A DNA stretch of 31,910 bases. Source: JAAYTD01 sp964472015. GTDB lineage: Bacteria > Bacteroidota > Ignavibacteria > Kapaibacteriales > UBA2268. A program made the position numbers and the translations under genes. The stretch spans positions 1-31,910 of the forward strand of contig CAYYIP010000022.1 in the NCBI GenBank assembly GCA_964472015.1, read 5' to 3'. The notes beneath the pieces are model-generated. The model saw only the letters and a list, made by a program, of their open reading frames with translations. It was not told the origin of the DNA and did no database searches. Shown here one piece after another: positions 8,234 through 16,134 of the stretch (position 1 is the stretch's first letter; every line of letters begins with the position of its first letter).

Positions 8234-9250
8234 TTAATTCATAATTTTAACAAGCATTTGTTCTATTATAGAAATAGAACTCTCACTTGTTGTTTTCAAT
8301 TTAGTATCTGCTTCCGTTAAAATTATAAATATTTTTTCTATTTCAAGTGGATTATACAATTTACTGGCATTAGAATAATCATAAAAAAAATAAGCATTTC
8401 TTAATCCTATTTTTTTAGATAGTTCTGTTTTATCAAGAAAACCTTGTTGTATAAGTTCTTGTAATTTCCATATTTTTATAAAAAAATCTCGCAAAAGTGT
8501 TATTAATAAAATCTCTTGAGAAGAAACAGTTAATATATTATTCATAATAGATATTGCTTGTTCTTTAGATTTATTACCTACTGATTTTATTAAATCGAAA
8601 ACTGTATATTTTCTTGAATTTCCTGATACTACAAGAATATCTTCCAAATTAATATTCTTTTTATTTATATAAAAAAGCAATATTTTTTCTATTTCACTTG
8701 CAAGAATATGCAAATTAGATTCAGTTTGCATAACAATAAAATCTGCTGCCTCCATAGTAATCTCTACACCATTATCCGCAAATCTATTTTTTACCCAAAA
8801 AGGCAATTGATTTTCATATGGAGTTTTAAATTCTAATGCACAATGTTGCAATAATTTATATGGATTAGAATTAAAATCTAGTTTTTCATTTTCTATATGT
8901 GCTATTAATATAAGATTAGTATTAGGATTTGGATTTTCAAAATAATCAATTAAACTTTTGGCTATATTTCCTTTTCTTCTTTTATCAAAAAGTTTATTGA
9001 AACGTTTAACTACAACTGTTTTATTATCTGTTAGCATAGATATTTGTGAAGCAACCTCAGCAACTTTATATTGCGTACACTCTTGATCTTCGGCATCTAA
9101 ATATTCATATTCCATTTTATCATTTTCATCTCTTATCAATTTTTTTAACAATTTAAGAAGAAACTCTTCTATAGAAAACATATCATTCCCATATAATAAA
9201 ATTATAGGATTACGAGTTTCAAGTAAATCTTTTTTTGTCAATTTTGTCAT
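8234..9250 (-). CDS. holA: DNA polymerase III delta subunit
   Basis: HolA is the clamp-loader subunit that opens the beta sliding clamp. The 338-residue protein has the family opening IILLYGNDMFSIEEFLLKLL (17-36), the acidic LDAED segment, the VVVKRFNKLF strand, the AADFIVMQTESNLHILASEIEKILLF helix pair of domain II, and the FDLIKSVGNKS signature of domain III. The length is normal for Bacteroidota. It is transcribed away from HU, with the FeoB-like gene 62 bases downstream on the same strand. No Shine-Dalgarno is seen before the ATG at 9250. Confidence 0.93.
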   Translation of the reverse strand: MTKLTKKDLLETRNPIILLYGNDMFSIEEFLLKLLKKLIRDENDKMEYEYLDAEDQECTQYKVAEVASQISMLTDNKTVVVKRFNKLFDKRRKGNIAKSLIDYFENPNPNTNLILIAHIENEKLDFNSNPYKLLQHCALEFKTPYENQLPFWVKNRFADNGVEITMEAADFIVMQTESNLHILASEIEKILLFYINKKNINLEDILVVSGNSRKYTVFDLIKSVGNKSKEQAISIMNNILTVSSQEILLITLLRDFFIKIWKLQELIQQGFLDKTELSKKIGLRNAYFFYDYSNASKLYNPLEIEKIFIILTEADTKLKTTSESSISIIEQMLVKIMN

Positions 9251-9467
9251 ATTTAGTTTATATTCTTAATAGTTATCTGTTTTAAGCTCAATGAAAATTA
9301 TATTTTTTTGATTTTATTTTTAGTTTTTATACAATTTGCAATATAATATTATTAGCATAAATTATTAGTATAAATTTTAAAATTTATCTAATTTTATTTT
9401 TAATATTTTTTATTTTTATTTATATATTTATTTATATGATATATAAATATAAAAAAAAAAATATTAA

Positions 9468-9499
9468 TTTGTATATTGATAAGTTTTTTATTATATTTG
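9468..9499 (+). promoter_or_regulatory. HU promoter: -33 TTTG and -7 TATATTTG
   Basis: TTTG at 9468-9471 and TATATTTG at 9492-9499 are separated by 20 bases, which matches the TTTG-N19-21-TAnnTTTG consensus of the Bacteroidota housekeeping sigma factor. Transcription would start near 9506, giving an untranslated leader of about 125 bases. Confidence 0.7.
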
Positions 9500-9579
9500 T
9501 AATCATTTATTATCTATCTTATTGAATACATAATTATTTGTATTTATATTTAAATTAACTTAGTTAATTATTATTTATC

Positions 9580-9621
9580 AAATATTAAATATTAAATATC
9601 AAATATTAAACATTAAACATT
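9580..9621 (+). repeat. Six tandem heptamers in the HU leader
   Basis: The unit AAAYATY repeats six times without gaps (AAATATT, AAATATT, AAATATC, AAATATT, AAACATT, AAACATT) and ends nine bases before the HU ATG at 9631. It would be in the mRNA leader if the promoter at 9468 is correct. Confidence 0.85.
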
Positions 9622-9630
9622 AAAAAGACT

Positions 9631-9939
9631 ATGAAAAACGTTACAAAAGCAGACATCGTAGAAAGAATAGCTAAAAATACTGGCCTTTCACGTGCAGAAT
9701 CAAAAGTAGTTATCGAAGAAGTATTACTAACTGTTGTTGAAACATTAGCAGAAGGCAACAAAATTGAATTAAGAGGCTTCGGTGTATTTAGTACTAAACA
9801 CAGAGAAGCAAGAGCAGCTCGTAACCCAAAAACTGGTGAAGTTATTAAATTAGCTGAAAAATATGTGCCTTGTTTTAAAGCATCACCAGATTTTAATGAA
9901 AAAGTTAATGCAAAATTAACTACTAAGAAGAAAAAATAA
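9631..9939 (+). CDS. HU/IHF family DNA-binding protein
   Basis: This small histone-like protein of 102 residues would bend and compact DNA as a dimer. It has the helical N-terminus with VTKADIVERIAKNTGLS, the GNKIELRGFGVFSTKHREAR core (57-76), the flexible arm with RNPKTGEVI, and a lysine-rich tail (TTKKKK). The ERGFG-like and RNP motifs are diagnostic. It is close to HU but with an IHF-like FKASPDF in place of the usual HU ending. A 30-base gap separates it from the 30-residue ribosomal protein, so the two are probably co-transcribed from the promoter at 9468 and terminated at 10091-10141. Confidence 0.95.
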   Translation: MKNVTKADIVERIAKNTGLSRAESKVVIEEVLLTVVETLAEGNKIELRGFGVFSTKHREARAARNPKTGEVIKLAEKYVPCFKASPDFNEKVNAKLTTKKKK

Positions 9940-9955
9940 TTTTTTAACTAATTTT

Positions 9956-9962
9956 GGTGGAG
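9956..9962 (+). promoter_or_regulatory. Strong Shine-Dalgarno before the 30-residue ribosomal protein gene
   Basis: GGTGGAG lies seven bases before the ATG at 9970 and contains GGAG, complementary to the 16S rRNA 3' end. Other starts examined in the window have only A/T-rich leaders, as is usual in Bacteroidota. This site also fixes the start of a gene too short to be found by length. Confidence 0.7.
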
Positions 9963-9969
9963 TTTAACC

Positions 9970-10062
9970 ATGCCTTGCGGTAGAAAAAGAAAAAGACATA
10001 AAATGTCTACTCATAAACGTAAGAAAAGATTGCGTAAAAACCGTCATAAGACACGTAAATAA
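9970..10062 (+). CDS. 30-residue basic protein of the COX24/AURKAIP1 (DUF1713) family, likely a ribosomal protein
   Basis: The ORF encodes 30 residues, starting MPCGRKRKRHKMSTHKRKKR and ending in RHKTRK; almost half are Lys or Arg. The KRHKMSTHKRKKRLRKNRHK pattern is that of the short AURKAIP1/COX24-domain proteins conserved throughout Bacteroidota and related to a mitochondrial small-subunit component. It probably binds rRNA in the ribosome. It is the second gene of the HU transcript, is followed within 30 bases by a strong terminator, and has the only clear Shine-Dalgarno seen in the window. The reading is confident from sequence pattern; its exact place in the ribosome is from general knowledge. 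Confidence 0.88.
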   Translation: MPCGRKRKRHKMSTHKRKKRLRKNRHKTRK

Positions 10063-10090
10063 AATTATTTTTTACGATTAAAAAATATAA

Positions 10091-10141
10091 AACACGAGTT
10101 GAAATTATTAATTATTTAATATTCAACTCGTGTTTTTTTGT
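10091..10141. terminator. Bidirectional terminator between the HU operon and nrnA
   Basis: A perfect 13-bp stem, AACACGAGTTGAA (10091-10103) with its complement at 10122-10134, is followed by seven T on the plus strand and by an A/T-rich run in the other direction. It sits between the convergent ends of the small ribosomal protein gene (10062) and nrnA (10172). Confidence 0.88.
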
Positions 10142-10171
10142 AATTATTTATATTTTTATATTTATTATAAA

Positions 10172-11179
10172 TTATATTGTTATCTTATTAAATAAATTAA
10201 AAACATCTTCTTTTAATAATTCTTTTGCTTGTGCAATCGAAACATCATTCATTCTTAGACCTGATGCATTTATATGTCCTCCCCCATTATATTTAACTGC
10301 TATTTGTCTAACATTAAAATCATCATTAGAACGAAGCGAAATCCTTAGTTCATTTTTATCTTTTAATTCTATAATAAGTATTCCTACAATAGCACTTTTT
10401 AATAATAAAGTTTTATCAGCAAAACCTTCTATATCACTAACTTCAGTACCTGTCTCAACAAACATATCATCACTAATTGTCATAAACGTCAGTTTCCCAT
10501 CAAAATACACTTCCATATTACTATATACCATTCCTAATAATCTTATTTGATTTATAGATTTATTATATATTTTATTATAAATTTTATTTGGTTTTACACC
10601 CTTTTTTATTAAATCTACTGCAATTTCAAATACTTTCTGTCTAACATTATTAAATCTGTAATTACCCGTATCTGTCATCAATGCAACATATATATCTTCT
10701 GCTATATCCTTTGTTATATTGCCGTTTACGTTCTTTATAAAATCATATACTAATTCACCGGTAGCAGCTGCTTCTGGATCTACAATATAAATATCAGCAA
10801 TAGTAGTATCTGTACCTATATGGTGATCTATCATTATTTTATGTGCTGTTGAAGCATTTATTACTTGCCCTAATGTTTTTATTCTAGAAATATCATTAAA
10901 ATCTAACATAAAAATAGCATCCGCAGAATAAATAATTTTATTATGTAACTCTGGAATATATCTTTTTATTTTATTAGAATTTTTTAAAAACTTCATATTT
11001 TCAGGAACTGCACTTTCCATTATAAAAATATATACGTTCTTTCCAAGGTTTTTTGAAAAATTATACAATGCTAAAGCTGATCCAATAGCATCGCCATCTG
11101 GATTCATATGTGTTGTTATAACTATATTTTCTGATGAATATAATAGTTCTATACACGCTGAATAATTCTTTTTATTCAT
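10172..11179 (-). CDS. nrnA: DHH/DHHA1 phosphoesterase, NrnA-like oligoribonuclease/pAp phosphatase
   Basis: NrnA degrades short RNA oligomers and dephosphorylates 3'-phosphoadenosine 5'-phosphate in the cytoplasm. The 335-residue protein has motif I THMNPDGDAIGS (H24, D28, D30), motif II MLDFND (D93), the DHH triad IDHH (118-120), the ALMTDTGNYRF metal motif, and the C-terminal DHHA1 glycine loop GGGHINASGL. All metal-binding positions are kept and the length is normal. The upstream barrel-protein gene lies 101 bases away on the same strand, with an AT-rich gap between. Confidence 0.92.
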   Translation of the reverse strand: MNKKNYSACIELLYSSENIVITTHMNPDGDAIGSALALYNFSKNLGKNVYIFIMESAVPENMKFLKNSNKIKRYIPELHNKIIYSADAIFMLDFNDISRIKTLGQVINASTAHKIMIDHHIGTDTTIADIYIVDPEAAATGELVYDFIKNVNGNITKDIAEDIYVALMTDTGNYRFNNVRQKVFEIAVDLIKKGVKPNKIYNKIYNKSINQIRLLGMVYSNMEVYFDGKLTFMTISDDMFVETGTEVSDIEGFADKTLLLKSAIVGILIIELKDKNELRISLRSNDDFNVRQIAVKYNGGGHINASGLRMNDVSIAQAKELLKEDVFNLFNKITI

Positions 11180-11280
11180 TTTTTCTGTTTATTTATTATT
11201 GTATCCTTTATAAAAAATGTAAATCATAAATTTGAACTTAAAATTAATAATTATAATTAATTTTTATTTTTTAATTTTTA

Positions 11281-12618
11281 CTAAAATCTATATTGTATAC
11301 CAGCACTTAATACATTAAACTTACTTATACTATAATCAATAAACATGGTAACGGGACCAATATCTCTTGTTACACCTAATGTAAATTTAATATGATTTTC
11401 GTTTACTGTAACAGCAGTAGTTTGAGGTTCAGTATCACCGGGATATTCGTCACCATCCACATACCAATTATCTGGATCATTCGGATCTTGTTTTAATAGA
11501 CCTAGTGAAATTTGCATTTCATAAGGTAAATAATATTTATAAGTTCCATTTACATTAATATGTTCATATCCAAGACCTGTATAAACTTCAATAATATTAT
11601 CAAAATTTTTACTTACATTAATATTAAAATCAAAAATATTACCTTTTGCATTTAATTCTGCCTTAGTTACACCAACTATATTTTTTAGTCCTGTATTTTG
11701 ATAAACAAATTGTACAGAAACATCAAAAGGAGATGGTATTAAACGTTTTTGATTGTTTTCATCAAAACTATTATTATTGTATATTTCTGAACCGACTTCT
11801 CTACAAATATTTTCTTTATAAAAATATTGAGAAATACTATGTTTTATACCAATACCATAAAAATAAAATTTGCCTATATATTCACCATAATCTAACGGCG
11901 GAATAAATCTTAAAAGTAACTCTGTACCATAAAGTGACCCTATTTCTAATTGAGGAACTCCTGCTATTATTCTAGAGATATCACCACCTGAATATAAAGT
12001 AAAATTTTCCGGTAAAGAAGCAACTGCCTCTTCTACTAAATTAGCAGCATCCGGATAATATATATTTATTAACGCCATCGCAGGATGTGTTTTTAATAAC
12101 TCGGCCATTACACTATGAGGTAAATTTAAATGTGTATCACCAACTCCAAGAGCTGTTGATGCACGTTCAGGTACAACTATCGTCTTATCAACTACAACGC
12201 CTTGATATATTAAAGTTTGTAGAAAATAATTCAATAATCCTACTGTATCATTTTTACCAAAATATCCCAAAGCAGTATTATAATTAAATTCTTGCATTGG
12301 AAAACGAGGCGTAAAATTACGTAATTCTTCACTAACTCCGCCATACATACCATTTAAGCTTAAACGAAAATATGGCTTTGATACTTTACTAGGTACATAA
12401 GCTGAATGATAAAAACCTGTATTTGTAACAGTGTTCATTATTTTAACGGTTGGCGATAAATAGTTTTGTGTATTTAAGTCTAATAAGTCCTTACTAAATA
12501 CTCTACATAAAGGGACTACAAAATCATTAGGCGGTAATGCAAATAAGTTAAAATTTGCAATAAAAAATACAAGTGTAATTAAAATATATAATAGCCTGTA
12601 TAACATTTTTTTCATCAA
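11281..12618 (-). CDS. Predicted outer-membrane beta-barrel protein, family not recognised
   Basis: The 445-residue protein starts MMKKM with a signal peptide to about residue 28 (cleaving after LFA) and is rich in amphipathic, aromatic strands in its second half, ending GIQYRF, a typical barrel end. Residues 60-220 describe a less barrel-like region with several NxxG and proline-rich turns. Either of two ATGs (12618 or 12615) could start it. I do not recognise a named family with certainty; a resemblance to DUF6588-type barrel proteins is possible but unproven. It is divergent from the coiled-coil gene at 12793, with a 174-base shared upstream region. Confidence 0.6.
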   Translation of the reverse strand: MMKKMLYRLLYILITLVFFIANFNLFALPPNDFVVPLCRVFSKDLLDLNTQNYLSPTVKIMNTVTNTGFYHSAYVPSKVSKPYFRLSLNGMYGGVSEELRNFTPRFPMQEFNYNTALGYFGKNDTVGLLNYFLQTLIYQGVVVDKTIVVPERASTALGVGDTHLNLPHSVMAELLKTHPAMALINIYYPDAANLVEEAVASLPENFTLYSGGDISRIIAGVPQLEIGSLYGTELLLRFIPPLDYGEYIGKFYFYGIGIKHSISQYFYKENICREVGSEIYNNNSFDENNQKRLIPSPFDVSVQFVYQNTGLKNIVGVTKAELNAKGNIFDFNINVSKNFDNIIEVYTGLGYEHINVNGTYKYYLPYEMQISLGLLKQDPNDPDNWYVDGDEYPGDTEPQTTAVTVNENHIKFTLGVTRDIGPVTMFIDYSISKFNVLSAGIQYRF

Positions 12619-12705
12619 TTTGTATATATTAGTTAAATAAATTTGAACATAAAAATATAAATTTAATAAGAAAATAATATAAAAACAAAAAAAATATGCT
12701 ATTTT

Positions 12706-12730
12706 ATAAAAAATTAATTTAATTTTTTAT
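12706..12730. promoter_or_regulatory. AT-only inverted repeat in a divergent promoter region
   Basis: A 12-bp perfect inverted repeat, ATAAAAAATTAA with its complement, is separated by one base. It lies in the 174-base region between the divergent genes at 12618 and 12793. It could be an operator or promoter element, but with only A and T it may be chance. Confidence 0.25.
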
Positions 12731-12792
12731 AAAAAATAGTTATATTAGAACTTTATATATGCTTTTATAATGTAAACAATCAATTATTTGTT

Positions 12793-13587
12793 ATGAAAAC
12801 AATAGACAATCTTGCTTCATTAGACGGAAGAATACTAATTCATGAAATTTATTATAAATTAAAATTTGAAAGACAAAGAAATTCTTTTTCTGTTCTTATT
12901 ACTTTATGGAGATTATGCACAGTTGAAACTGATATAACTCAATATATAAAGAAGAATATTACAATTCAACATAAACTTGGATTACTAAGGGGGACATCTT
13001 TATGGCTAGAAGAAATTGTTAATAGATATTATTTTTCAAAAATAAATTCATTAGTTTATTTTGGAGCAGCAGTTCTTTTAGTACTAATTGGATTAAATAA
13101 CTTTACTACACTTGTTAATAATCATTATGTAATATACGGATTAATTTTTGAAGCATCTATGTTAATCTTCATGTTTTTTGTAATGCTATTTACACCTAAT
13201 GAGGATGTATTAACAATGAATAATGAAGAAACAAATGAAGCTTTACAAAGAGAACTAATTGTTGAAATAGGTGAAATAAGTAGAGATTTTGCGGTTACTT
13301 CTGCACAATTAGATAAAATTACTGATAAATTTGAAACTATAATTGATAAACAAAATAATTTATTGATACTAATAAAGAATATTGCTGAAAGTAATATTGA
13401 AGCAGTAAAACCTAATCCTCAAATGTTAGAAATAATGAAAGAGACTAATATTGTTTTAGAAAAATTTAATTTAGAAATAGATGAATTAAATAAGACAGTT
13501 AATAAACTAAAAATTAATGAAATTGAAAGTGTTGTGAAACAAGAAATTGAAAAATTTATTATTAATAAAGTTGAAAAAAATATATAA
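12793..13587 (+). CDS. Unknown two-helix membrane protein with a long coiled coil
   Basis: Not recognised. The 264-residue protein has a basic soluble N-terminus (1-85), two closely spaced hydrophobic helices (about 86-102 and 112-133), and from about 145 to the end a charged, heptad-like helical region rich in Glu, Lys, Ile and Leu, consistent with a coiled coil. This architecture would place the N- and C-termini on the same side of the membrane. There is no signal peptide. It is the only plus-strand gene between 10172 and 28242 and is not flanked by partners. An AT-only hairpin overlaps its stop codon. Confidence 0.65.
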   Translation: MKTIDNLASLDGRILIHEIYYKLKFERQRNSFSVLITLWRLCTVETDITQYIKKNITIQHKLGLLRGTSLWLEEIVNRYYFSKINSLVYFGAAVLLVLIGLNNFTTLVNNHYVIYGLIFEASMLIFMFFVMLFTPNEDVLTMNNEETNEALQRELIVEIGEISRDFAVTSAQLDKITDKFETIIDKQNNLLILIKNIAESNIEAVKPNPQMLEIMKETNIVLEKFNLEIDELNKTVNKLKINEIESVVKQEIEKFIINKVEKNI

Positions 13588-13622
13588 AATAAAATTAATT
13601 TATATTAATTTTATTTTATATA
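13581..13622 (+). terminator. AT-only hairpin overlapping the stop of the coiled-coil gene
   Basis: A perfect 19-bp stem (13581-13599 with 13604-13622) made only of A and T has a four-base loop and includes the TAA at 13585-13587. It could stop transcription, although it lacks G-C pairs. Confidence 0.45.
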
Positions 13623-13655
13623 TCATTTACTTTTTATAATAAATTCACTATTAAC

Positions 13656-13682
13656 AAAAAAGCCCTGATAAACCATCAGAGC
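13656..13682 (-). terminator. Minus-strand terminator after the GIY-YIG pseudogene
   Basis: On the minus strand GCTCTGAT and ATCAGGGC (13675-13682 and 13662-13669) form an eight-bp stem with one G-T pair, a five-base loop, and then TTTTTT. It lies 24 bases beyond the last codon of the pseudogene and is well formed even though the gene is decayed. Confidence 0.7.
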
Positions 13683-13705
13683 ATAAAAAATTTACAAATA
13701 TAAAA

Positions 13706-14430
13706 TTAGAATGTATATAAAGTAGGTGAAGCCATACCTTTTTTTCTATATTCATTAGGTATTCTCTTGTTAAGATAAGGAGAATTACTAATTTCTTTTT
13801 CACCTTCAAATTTCCATCGTTTGCCATCTTCAAGATATATCCACATATCTTTATTAACACTATATACTTTTTTAACTACCCCATCTATAACTGCAGCAAC
13901 TTGTTTTACTTCACTGATACTATTCTTATTTAATTTCCAAGATGAGTTCACAGCTTCATATATTGACCCATTATTATAATCAACAGTCTCTTGTCTTATC
14001 TTTATAATTAAAACTTTATCATATTCATTAAATTTGTCAATAAATTCTAATCCATAATTACTGATTATTTGTTATACACTTGCAACACCATAATCTGAAT
14101 GATTCCCTGATTTTTATTAGTAACATCTGGTGGATAAGCATCAATTAATGCAGCTTCTACTTCAAGTGCAGTGTTTTCATCTAAATGATATCTATGTATA
14201 ATATGTATAACATTTAAACCTGCACCTCTTATAGCTTTTATTGTTTTAATCTTTTCAGTATCTTCATCTTACCAGTCTTCTAATTCATTTTTTGCCAAAA
14301 AACCATTTACATTATCAAAAATTCTATTTCCTTTACCCTTTCTAACATAAAATACATTCCCATTTCTAGTATCTATTAACTTGTAAACATAATATTTCTT
14401 ATTTGCAGTTAAACGATTAAGTACAAGTAT
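13706..14430 (-). pseudogene. Decayed GIY-YIG endonuclease gene (LEM-3-like family)
   Basis: The minus-strand reading from about 14430 gives KKYYVYKLIDTRNGNVFYV, a clear GIY-YIG nuclease opening, then RKGKGNRIF, KIKTIKAIRGAGLNVIHIIH, and ALEVEAALIDAYPPDVTNKN, all typical of LEM-3-like bacterial GIY-YIG proteins. The C-terminal domain follows with YEAVNSSWKLN, WIYLEDGKRWKFEGE and SPYLNKRIPNEYRKKGMASP. The gene is broken: in-frame stops at 14269-14271 and 14072-14074, a frameshift near 14105 between TNKN and GNHSDYGVASV, and Arg replacing the usual Gly in the FYVGKGKG motif. The expected N-terminal methionine is missing, since the region just upstream is the ssrA terminator. Only the last part (13706-13951) is still a clean ORF. 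Activity is not expected. Confidence 0.85.
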
Positions 14431-14502
14431 AACATAAAATAATAGAATAATAAAATAATATAAAAAATTATTTAAATAAATCGATGAAAATAAAATATTA
14501 AT

Positions 14503-14538
14503 AAAAAAACTCAAAATTGTTTAATTTTGAGTTTTTTT
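14503..14538 (-). terminator. Terminator of the tmRNA gene
   Basis: A 16-bp perfect stem (14503-14518 with 14523-14538, core AAACTCAAAATT) with a four-base loop follows the tmRNA 3' end at 14541 by two bases. On the minus strand it ends in seven T. The apparent N-terminus of the downstream GIY-YIG reading frame lies inside this hairpin. Confidence 0.88.
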
Positions 14539-14540
14539 TG

Positions 14541-14899
14541 TGGAGATGGCGGGAGTTGAACCCGCGTCCAAAGAGCTTTGTCTATAGCTTCTACATATTT
14601 AGTTGTTTAATAAATTCTCGTTTAACAAATAGCCAAACAACAGGCTTTGCTAAACCATCAACAGTAAAATATCCTCTAACTTCCTGTCGAACAAAGTTAA
14701 ATTATCCTATTTAAGCCGACACCTGTTTAATAACCAATAGGCAAATTAAAAAACAGATGGGTTGCCAATAAACTAGGCAGCCAATGCAAAATTATCTTCT
14801 GCGTTTATTATAAAGTTATCGCTTGTATTTACGTGTTTGACGATTAACACGATATGCAACTTATAGCCTCCGTCACCCTGTCGAATCCGTATCATCCCC
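14541..14899 (-). ncRNA. ssrA: tmRNA (transfer-messenger RNA)
   Basis: tmRNA rescues stalled ribosomes and adds a degradation tag. The 5' end GGGGATGATACGGATTCGAC (14899 downwards) and 3' end GGACGCGGGTTCAACTCCCG, then CCATCTCCA, form the tRNA-like domain; the acceptor pairs GGGGAUG with CAUCUCC, including the conserved G3-U pair. The tag reading frame is GCA GAA GAT AAT TTT GCA TTG GCT GCC TAG at 14802-14773, giving AEDNFALAA. The discriminator A is at 14541 and the next genomic bases are CAA, so the CCA end is not encoded. The length, about 359 bases, is normal. A TATATTTG motif at 14952-14945 may be part of its promoter. Confidence 0.95.
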
Positions 14900-14944
14900 A
14901 TATTAATTGTATTTTTACTAAACTATAAACTAATATAGGTAATA

Positions 14945-14952
14945 CAAATATA
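14945..14952 (-). promoter_or_regulatory. Candidate -7 element upstream of ssrA
   Basis: TATATTTG on the minus strand lies about 45 bases before the mature tmRNA 5' end, which would give a short precursor leader. A good -33 element is not apparent. Confidence 0.35.
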
Positions 14953-15023
14953 CATAAAAATTATTTAAATTAATTATATTAAAACATATAATAACTATTA
15001 TTTATATTCAATATTAAAAAAAA

Positions 15024-16019
15024 TCACCATATATTTCCAGATTGTAAATAATTTTTAATATAATCATCACTTGCATCCTGTAAAGAAGTAAATTTCCACT
15101 CACTTCCTAATTTTCTTAATAATTTATTTGTATCTGCTTGTGTAAAATATTGATATTGTTTTTTTAATTCTTCCGGCATTTCTATATATTCTATATTAGG
15201 AATACGCTGCATAGCATTAAATACTGAATTAGCCAGTTCATTCCAAGAATGCGCACTACCTGTTCCTATATTATATATCCCCTTAAATGTATCATCATTT
15301 AATATTTTAAAAATAATATCTACACAATCTTTCACATATATAAAATCTCTTTTTTGTTCTCCATCTTTATATTCATCTTTATATGATTTAAATAACTTTA
15401 CTTTTCCTGTTAATTCAATTTGTTTAAAAGCCTTATAAAACATACTTCTCATATCGCCCTTATGATTTTCATTTGGCCCAAATACATTAAAAAATTTTAA
15501 TCCCGTTACTTCATTTTGTAAGTTATTTTCATATAACCACATATCAAAAAGATGTTTAGATAATCCATAACAATTTAATGGAATTAAATTACTAATATTT
15601 TCATCTGAATATCCATTTTCGCCATTTCCATAAGTAGATGCACTTGAAGCATAAATAAATCTTATATTACGCGACATAGCAAATTTAGCAAGTTCTTTTG
15701 TATATAAAAAATTATTCTCAAGTAAATAATTAGCATTATTTTCTATTGTAGACGAACATGCTCCTAAATGTATAATAGCTTCAATATTTTTATTATCAAA
15801 CTCTGGAATATATAAAACATCAGTTTTTTCATAAGATTTAATAATTTCTATAAATTTTTCCTTATACAAAAAACCTGTAAATATTTTATTTGATAAGTTC
15901 TTCCATTTATTTTGACAGCCGAGGTTATCAACAACAAGGATATCAGAAAAATTACATTGGTTTAATTTTGCTAATAGACAAGAACCAATAAAACCTGCAC
16001 CACCGGTAACAATTATCAT
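15024..16019 (-). CDS. hldD: ADP-L-glycero-D-manno-heptose 6-epimerase
   Basis: HldD (RfaD) turns ADP-D-glycero-D-manno-heptose into the L-form used for the LPS inner core. The 331-residue short-chain dehydrogenase-like protein has the NAD(P)-binding TGGAGFIG (5-12), the family's LVVDNLG and KWKNL segments, LGACSSTIEN (85-94), ASSASTYG (124-131), and the catalytic pair Y151-x3-K155 in YGLSK. FFNVFGPNE-like and KRDFIYVKD motifs follow. The length is normal. It supplies the donor for GT9 enzymes such as the one at 1016. It lies 111 bases downstream of uvrB on the same strand. Confidence 0.95.
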   Translation of the reverse strand: MIIVTGGAGFIGSCLLAKLNQCNFSDILVVDNLGCQNKWKNLSNKIFTGFLYKEKFIEIIKSYEKTDVLYIPEFDNKNIEAIIHLGACSSTIENNANYLLENNFLYTKELAKFAMSRNIRFIYASSASTYGNGENGYSDENISNLIPLNCYGLSKHLFDMWLYENNLQNEVTGLKFFNVFGPNENHKGDMRSMFYKAFKQIELTGKVKLFKSYKDEYKDGEQKRDFIYVKDCVDIIFKILNDDTFKGIYNIGTGSAHSWNELANSVFNAMQRIPNIEYIEMPEELKKQYQYFTQADTNKLLRKLGSEWKFTSLQDASDDYIKNYLQSGNIW

Positions 16020-16111
16020 AAATTTATATATAATTTAGTTTAATAATTTAATCTAACAATATAATTTTCTCAATAAATATTAAAATATTAAATTTATAAC
16101 TTTTAATAATT

Positions 16112-16134
16112 ATAAATAATTCATAATTATTTAT
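16112..16134 (-). terminator. Weak AT-only hairpin at the end of uvrB
   Basis: A ten-bp inverted repeat, ATAAATAATT with its complement, has a three-base loop and overlaps the uvrB stop codon. It has no G-C pair and no strong T run, so its role as a terminator is doubtful. Confidence 0.25.

Larger units (their letters stand above)
9251..9630. other. 380-base divergent intergenic region between holA and the HU gene
   Basis: This is the longest gene-free stretch in the window. It holds the HU promoter (9468-9499) and a heptamer tandem repeat just before the HU start (9580-9621). The holA-proximal part is AT-rich with poly-A/T runs, and no convincing promoter or RNA structure was found there. 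Confidence 0.8.

Noticed and set aside
9580..9621. A CRISPR-like repeat array
   Set aside because: The units are only seven bases and have no spacers; it is a simple tandem repeat and there are no cas genes.
12706..12730. Specific operator for the divergent genes
   Set aside because: The inverted repeat consists only of A and T in an AT-rich spacer, so it could well be chance; kept only as a low-confidence feature.
13651..13860. Minus-strand ORF of 69 residues overlapping the GIY-YIG remnant in another frame
   Set aside because: The frame at 13706-13951 matches the C-terminal domain of the GIY-YIG family, so the overlapping frame is a shadow; it also runs across the terminator.
13600..14540. 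A duplicated tmRNA 3' end (att site) flanking the GIY-YIG remnant
   Set aside because: I compared the last 20 or so bases of ssrA with the sequence around the distal terminator at 13656 and found no second copy, so integration at ssrA is only inferred from position.
14517..14714. Plus-strand ORF of 65 residues beginning near the tmRNA 3' end
   Set aside because: It is the antisense of ssrA. The WRWRELNPRPKS-like start is the usual false reading of a tRNA-like T-arm in reverse, and no support for a protein exists.
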